From Mikania micrantha (taxonomy: Eukaryota > Streptophyta > Magnoliopsida > Asterales > Asteraceae), in assembly GCA_009363875.1 (NCBI GenBank), contig CM018691.1, forward strand, positions 3,472,001-3,536,000: 64,000 bases of DNA, given 5' to 3'. Shown here in pieces: positions 59,822-64,000 of this stretch. The notes under the pieces are model-generated. The model ran no database searches. It saw only the letters and a program-made list of their open reading frames with translations, and was not told where the DNA came from. The translations under genes and the position numbers were made by a program. How positions within the stretch are numbered: position 1 is the first letter of the stretch; every line of letters starts with the position of its first letter.

Positions 59822-60281
59822 GTGAGTTTACGGCCCCACTTTTACTCTTTAATCGTTTTGCTAAACTATTGGGGTGAGAATACAATGCAACTGTCTTAGA
59901 TATATGACTGGTATGTTGTGAAAAACCATTTTCGAGTGTAACTATTATCGCTTAAAGTCCTCACTTATCCTTACCGTTAGTTGTGTAACAAACGAGTCGT
60001 AATTACGTAGTACTACTGGGTTTGACTAGCCCCACTCGGCACCAATGTTGACTGGAGGTCATAACGAGTGTAATTTCGATGTGAATTGCGAGTTCAGCGA
60101 TGACTCGCGGAGGCAAACGGAAACAGTCTAGTTTCGGTAAGATGAACTGACACACTCCACGGATCGTAGTATCCAACAACTAAACTTAACATACCCAGTA
60201 TATGTCTGTTTACTATTTCTGCCTGTCTAAACCTGTGAACTCACCAACTTTTTAGTTGACACTTTTCGCATGTATTCTCAG
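59822..60281 (+). other. Intron-like segment in the LTR
   Basis: The donor CTCAG|GTGAGT and the acceptor TATTCTCAG enclose 460 bp. The same arrangement occurs in the solo LTR, 458 bp long. If used, it would shorten the long transcript leader before gag. Confidence 0.45.
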
Positions 60282-60620
60282 GTAATTAATGGAGCACACG
60301 CTAGGATGCGCACAAGGAAGCTTTAAGGAGTCTGGCTTGCATATAGACTCTTGTCCTAGGCATTGTGTGCATTGGATGTATTTTTAAAACAATTTAAACT
60401 ATGTAGTGTCTGTTAAACAGTTTACTTTCCGCTGCAAACTTATTTACTTATGATGTCGAAACATTTTCCGCTGCTTATTAATGAAACCATGTTATTTTAC
60501 AAATCTGTGTGATTGTGTAACTCATATAGAGTCGTTCTATATGACCATGAGCTGTGATTCTGGCCACGTCACACCCACGTGGACTGACACCACGAGTGGG
60601 AATTTGGGAGTGTGACAGAC

Positions 60621-60633
60621 TGGTATCAGAGCC
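60621..60633 (+). promoter_or_regulatory. Primer-binding site (initiator tRNA-Met)
   Basis: TGGTATCAGAGCC, three bases after the LTR end, is complementary to the 3' end of plant initiator tRNA-Met, the usual primer of this class. Confidence 0.92.
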
Positions 60634-61439
60634 TTGGTTATAGAGAACTAGGTTTGCATGTAGTAAACTTAGACTATAGCCATAGCTCTATATTTAGACA
60701 CTACACTAGTTTCACACAGCACATTATGTGCATAGATAGCAAAATGCTTTGTGACTTGATTTGACTCTTACGAATACGCCACTGGCACCCTTAGTGCGCG
60801 TTAACATTCAACTACACATGCGACCTGTGCAAGGGAATTAGCGAAAAGGCGAACTCAAGACTGAAGGAAACTCTTCTACGCTATGAAGAAGATCCCTATA
60901 GCATAATCTAACTCGAATCAAACGCCTTTCCCAACCTCTTCCTTGAGTGTAAACCCAGTCAAATGACGCATGTTTATGGATTGTAACCTTAGTATCGACA
61001 CTCAGGAAGCAAAACTTCGAACCCGAGATTTGTTAGGTAGCTTGAGATTGAATGAACTAGAATGACTGTGTAAGATAAATTGACGATTATGGTGGCCAAC
61101 GTAATCGTGAATTTATAGGTACATACAAATTCTGGAAAGTTCAATTGATAAGCTACAACCAGCTGGGAAACTGTATAGTACACCTCTGAAAGTGGAGATT
61201 CGAGCTCCGCTGTTTCCACCGAGTAGTTATTTCTTATATAGTATTGTACTATTGTTAGAACCGATATGAGCAAGTTGTGCTCATACACATCATTTTGGTA
61301 GTAGTAATCTCGTCAAACCTATGATCCTACTTTTGGGATGATATCTTAAGCTTATGATATATTTCCTCCCTACACATGCTTACACGCAATAACTCTAACA
61401 GTGAGTAATACAATATCTATTATATATAGATTCTAACAA
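60634..61439 (+). other. Untranslated leader of gypsy copy 2
   Basis: About 800 bp between the primer site and the gag start codon, without a coding frame on the plus strand. It would carry packaging signals if the element were active. Confidence 0.7.
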
Positions 61440-62657
61440 ATGGATGGTCAAGGAACGTACGTGTGCACTGACAACCCATCAATCGATGCTGCGGCTGTCG
61501 AGGCCATGGTAGAACAACTGATTAACAAAGCCATTACGGATTACGAGGCTGCATGCTTAAACAGTAAGACAGGGAGTGAGACTCACAACAACAGCTCAAG
61601 AGGATGCACCTTCAAAACTTTCCTCAGCTACCATCCTCAACCATACACGGGATCAGGAGGAGCGGTAGGACTGCTCCAATGGGTTAAGAGGGCCGAATCA
61701 ATCTTCCACATGTGCAAGTGTTCAGAAGAAGACAAAGTGAAATTTGCTACCGGGACTCTAGAAGGACAAGCCCTCACTTGGTGGAATTCGCATGTCCAGA
61801 CACTGAGTCTGGAGACTGCTAACTCAATTCCCTGGGAAAATTTCGTCAAAATGTTGAAGGAAGAGTACCGTCCACAAAACGAAAGCAAGAAACTGGAGGG
61901 GTTTTGGGATCACAAAATGGAAGGATCTGAAATCGAACAATACACCACTCGATTTCACGAATGGTGTAAACAACACCCAGAAATGGTGACCCCGGAATAC
62001 AAAAAGATTGAGCCGTACGTTAGTGGATTACCCGAACATATTCAAAGCTTGGTTAACATGATAGACCCCACTCTCCTCCAACCCACCATTAGCCTGGCTC
62101 ACCATTTGACTAACCAAGCGGTAGCACAGGGTAAGCTACCCAAGAAGGGTGAACACCTGAAGCCTCAGGATCGCAAGCGCAAGTGGGAGCCTAGTCACAA
62201 CCAAACTCCCTCTTCCCAACAATTGCAACTCCATAACCAGTCAGCAACAACTAGCGACTCTACTGCTACACAATCCAGCACGAAGGGAAAGAATGTCTAC
62301 CAGGGGAAATACCCTAAGTGCAACAGATGCCCCTATCATCACAACGGCCCGTGTGAACGCTATCGATGTCGGAAATGCGGAAGAAACGATCACATGGCCA
62401 GGGAGTGTAGACGCAAGCCGATTGATAGCAAAGACAACCAGAATATCATTAAAGGGTGTTATAGGTGTGGCAAGCCTGGGCATTGGCACAGGGATTGCCC
62501 ACAGCTGAAGGAAAAAGAAGGCGTGACAACAGGCCATGCATTGGTAATTGACTCCAAAGAAGCAAAAGACGATTCCGTCATCGTGACCGGTACGTCCCTT
62601 TTTACCATAATGCCCATGCTAGTATGTAATGTGATATCGGTGCTAATAGTAGCCTGA
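61440..62657 (+). CDS. Ty3/gypsy Gag (capsid and nucleocapsid)
   Basis: A 405-residue frame starts at an ATG. Residues of about 60-190 form the retrotransposon capsid domain, with the characteristic LEGQALTWWNS and WENFVKMLKEEYRP motifs and YVSGLPEHIQSLV near the end. A basic, Q/S-rich linker follows. Two zinc knuckles of the CX2CX4HX4C type lie at residues 310-323 and 340-353. Gag would form the cytoplasmic particle and bind the element RNA. The last ~20 residues leave the expected frame: the natural continuation into protease is shifted, so the stop at 62655-62657 is a consequence of damage or of a frame change in this copy. Confidence 0.93.
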   Translation: MDGQGTYVCTDNPSIDAAAVEAMVEQLINKAITDYEAACLNSKTGSETHNNSSRGCTFKTFLSYHPQPYTGSGGAVGLLQWVKRAESIFHMCKCSEEDKVKFATGTLEGQALTWWNSHVQTLSLETANSIPWENFVKMLKEEYRPQNESKKLEGFWDHKMEGSEIEQYTTRFHEWCKQHPEMVTPEYKKIEPYVSGLPEHIQSLVNMIDPTLLQPTISLAHHLTNQAVAQGKLPKKGEHLKPQDRKRKWEPSHNQTPSSQQLQLHNQSATTSDSTATQSSTKGKNVYQGKYPKCNRCPYHHNGPCERYRCRKCGRNDHMARECRRKPIDSKDNQNIIKGCYRCGKPGHWHRDCPQLKEKEGVTTGHALVIDSKEAKDDSVIVTGTSLFTIMPMLVCNVISVLIVA

Positions 62658-63130
62658 TACTTAGCAAATTTAGTAAAATGCTTAACATTACCTCGATGTC
62701 ACTAGACTATAAGTACACCGTAGAGTTAGCCAACTGTAAGCTGATTGAGACGTAACAACATTTTCAAAGGAAGCGTCTTGGTGTTGACGGGTCACGGATT
62801 TGAGATCGACCTAATCTCAGTATCTCCCGGAAGCTTCGATGCAGTGGTGGGGACAGACTAGTAACTACAGACCAAGCAAAGAGTGTGTGCAAAAAGAAGA
62901 TAGATCAATGTTACGTTGTCAAATGGAAATCAGATCCCTATTCAGAGAGAACGACGGAGAATAACGCGGAACACCATGTCATAGGCTGGCAAGTACCTAC
63001 AGAAAGGATACTCAACGATATTAATCGCATCACGAAACAATCGTAGAAGGAAAGGAAGACGGAGGATATTGAAGTTGTTTGTAATTTTCCCAAAGATTCA
63101 CCTGGAGTACCCCAAAGCGACAAGTAGAGT
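62580..63130 (+). pseudogene. Broken aspartic protease region of gypsy copy 2
   Basis: After a frame change an active-site-like stretch reads CDIGANSSLI (from about 62624), where the family has D-T/S-G. Further on, SVLVLTGHGFEIDLI and SFDAVVGTD recall the protease C-terminal part but end in a stop at about 62861. At least two stops and another shift occur before the reverse transcriptase frame begins. Protease is therefore not functional here. Confidence 0.75.
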
Positions 63131-64000
63131 TTCAGGTAGGACTCACACCAGGAGCAGCACCAATAGCCAAGGCACCATACCGATTGGCTCCTACTGAAAT
63201 GCAGGAATTATCTAATCAACTACAAGAGTTGTTAGATAAAGGGTTCATCCGACCGAGTTTCTCACCTTGGGGAGCACCGGTCTTGTTTGTGAAGAAGAAA
63301 GACGGTTCATTCCGTATGTGTATAGACTACCGAGAACTGAACAAGGTGACGATCAAGAATCGATATCCACTACCTCGAATAGACGACCTGTTTGATCAGT
63401 TGCAAGGGTCAAGCTACTATTCAAAAATCGATTTAAGATCTGGTTACCATCAACTCAGAGTACAAGAAGGAGATATACCGAAGACTGCCTTCAGAACACG
63501 GTACGGACATTACGAATTTCTGGTAATGCCTTTTGGACTGACTAACGCACCGGCCGTATTCATGGATCTCATGAATCGGGTGTGTAAACCATATCTCGAC
63601 AAGTTCGTAATCGTATTCATTGATGACATCCTGATCTATTCTAAGACTCGAGAAGAACATGCCGAACACTTGAGACGTGTCTTAGAACTACTGAAGAAGG
63701 AACAATTGTACGCGAAATTCTCCAAATGTGATTTCTGGATTCGCGAAGTGCAGTTCCTTGGGCACGTGGTAAACGCGAAAGGGATACATGTAGACCCAAC
63801 TAAGATTGCGGCAATCAAGAACTGGACTGCACCTAAGACTCCAACAGAGGTACGACAGTTCTTGGGATTGGCCGGGTACTACAGGCGGTTTATCGAGGGA
63901 TTTTCGAAGATTGCGCAATCATTAACTTCCCTTACGCATAAAGACAAGAAGTTTGAATGGGGAGAAAAACAAGAAGCTGCTTTTGACTTGTTGAAGCAGA
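63131..64000 (+). pseudogene. Ty3/gypsy reverse transcriptase, copy 2, cut by the window end
   Basis: From about 63128 the frame is open (VEFQVGLTPGAAPIAKAPYR) into reverse transcriptase with FIDD, and runs to the last base. Over 63154-64000 it appears identical to 55150-55996, at a constant offset of 8,004 bp. Integrase and the 3' LTR would lie beyond the window. Confidence 0.92.

Larger units (their letters stand above)
57931..60617 (+). mobile_element. Complete Ty3/gypsy LTR shared by copies 1 and 2
   Basis: The 2,687-bp LTR begins TGTGACACC and ends GTGTGACA. It follows the polypurine tract of copy 1 and is followed, after three bases, by the primer-binding site of copy 2, so it is both 3' LTR and 5' LTR. 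It carries a palindrome module (58278-58403), a TATA-like TATTTAAA (58491-58498), a leader with CACTTGAAGACATTGG, and an intron-like pair (59822-60281). No coding frame is present. The solo LTR at 26277-31721 is a diverged relative. Confidence 0.95.

Overview
The window is plant nuclear DNA. It is very AT-rich, has one intron-containing NAC transcription-factor gene, carries many nested transposable elements, and shows no bacterial gene organisation. The NAC protein and the element families indicate a eudicot. An asterid, perhaps a composite, is a guess that I cannot test here.

Left part (1-26 kb). An AT-rich stretch leads into a six-unit tandem array of about 1.06 kb units (1380-7769). Each unit carries a Helitron-like sub-terminal palindrome. 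Next come two broken Ty1/copia fragments (7767-9107 and 11443-13518). The second holds a hAT-like element (11767-13143, 8-bp target duplication), which itself holds a foldback MULE (12492-12767, 9-bp target duplication). Minus-strand exon-like pieces between 9.2 and 17.7 kb may be the ruins of one or more host genes. One piece resembles the proteasome subunit DSS1/SEM1. The remainder to 26 kb is AT-rich DNA with small inverted-repeat elements.

Middle (26-50 kb). A solo LTR of a large-LTR Ty3/gypsy family (26277-31721, duplication ATTCG) is interrupted by a piece of another LTR element. After about 5 kb of AT-rich DNA lies the only clearly functional host gene: a three-exon NAC gene of the VND (vessel) class at 38918-41148, with a probable upstream leader exon and MITEs in its introns. 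Downstream are a foldback MULE with an internal 21-bp minisatellite (43006-43792), Tourist-like MITEs, CACTA-like ends, several tRNA-derived SINEs and AT microsatellites.

Right part (50-64 kb). A degenerate LTR-like region contains dense short-motif arrays (TTCGGCC, then GGCCCA) and a 146-bp tandem repeat. It is followed by a young chromodomain Ty3/gypsy complex. A 5' LTR stub is joined to pol by a deletion (54806-57895). A complete LTR follows (57931-60617), and it also serves as the 5' LTR of a second copy with primer-binding site, gag, a broken protease and the start of reverse transcriptase, which runs off the window. The two pol copies look identical where they overlap.

I see no CRISPR array, no operon and no new multi-gene system. 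The best novelty candidates are regulatory-looking structures in the LTRs (palindrome modules before the TATA box, an intron inside the LTR, motif arrays) and the nested repeat architecture.
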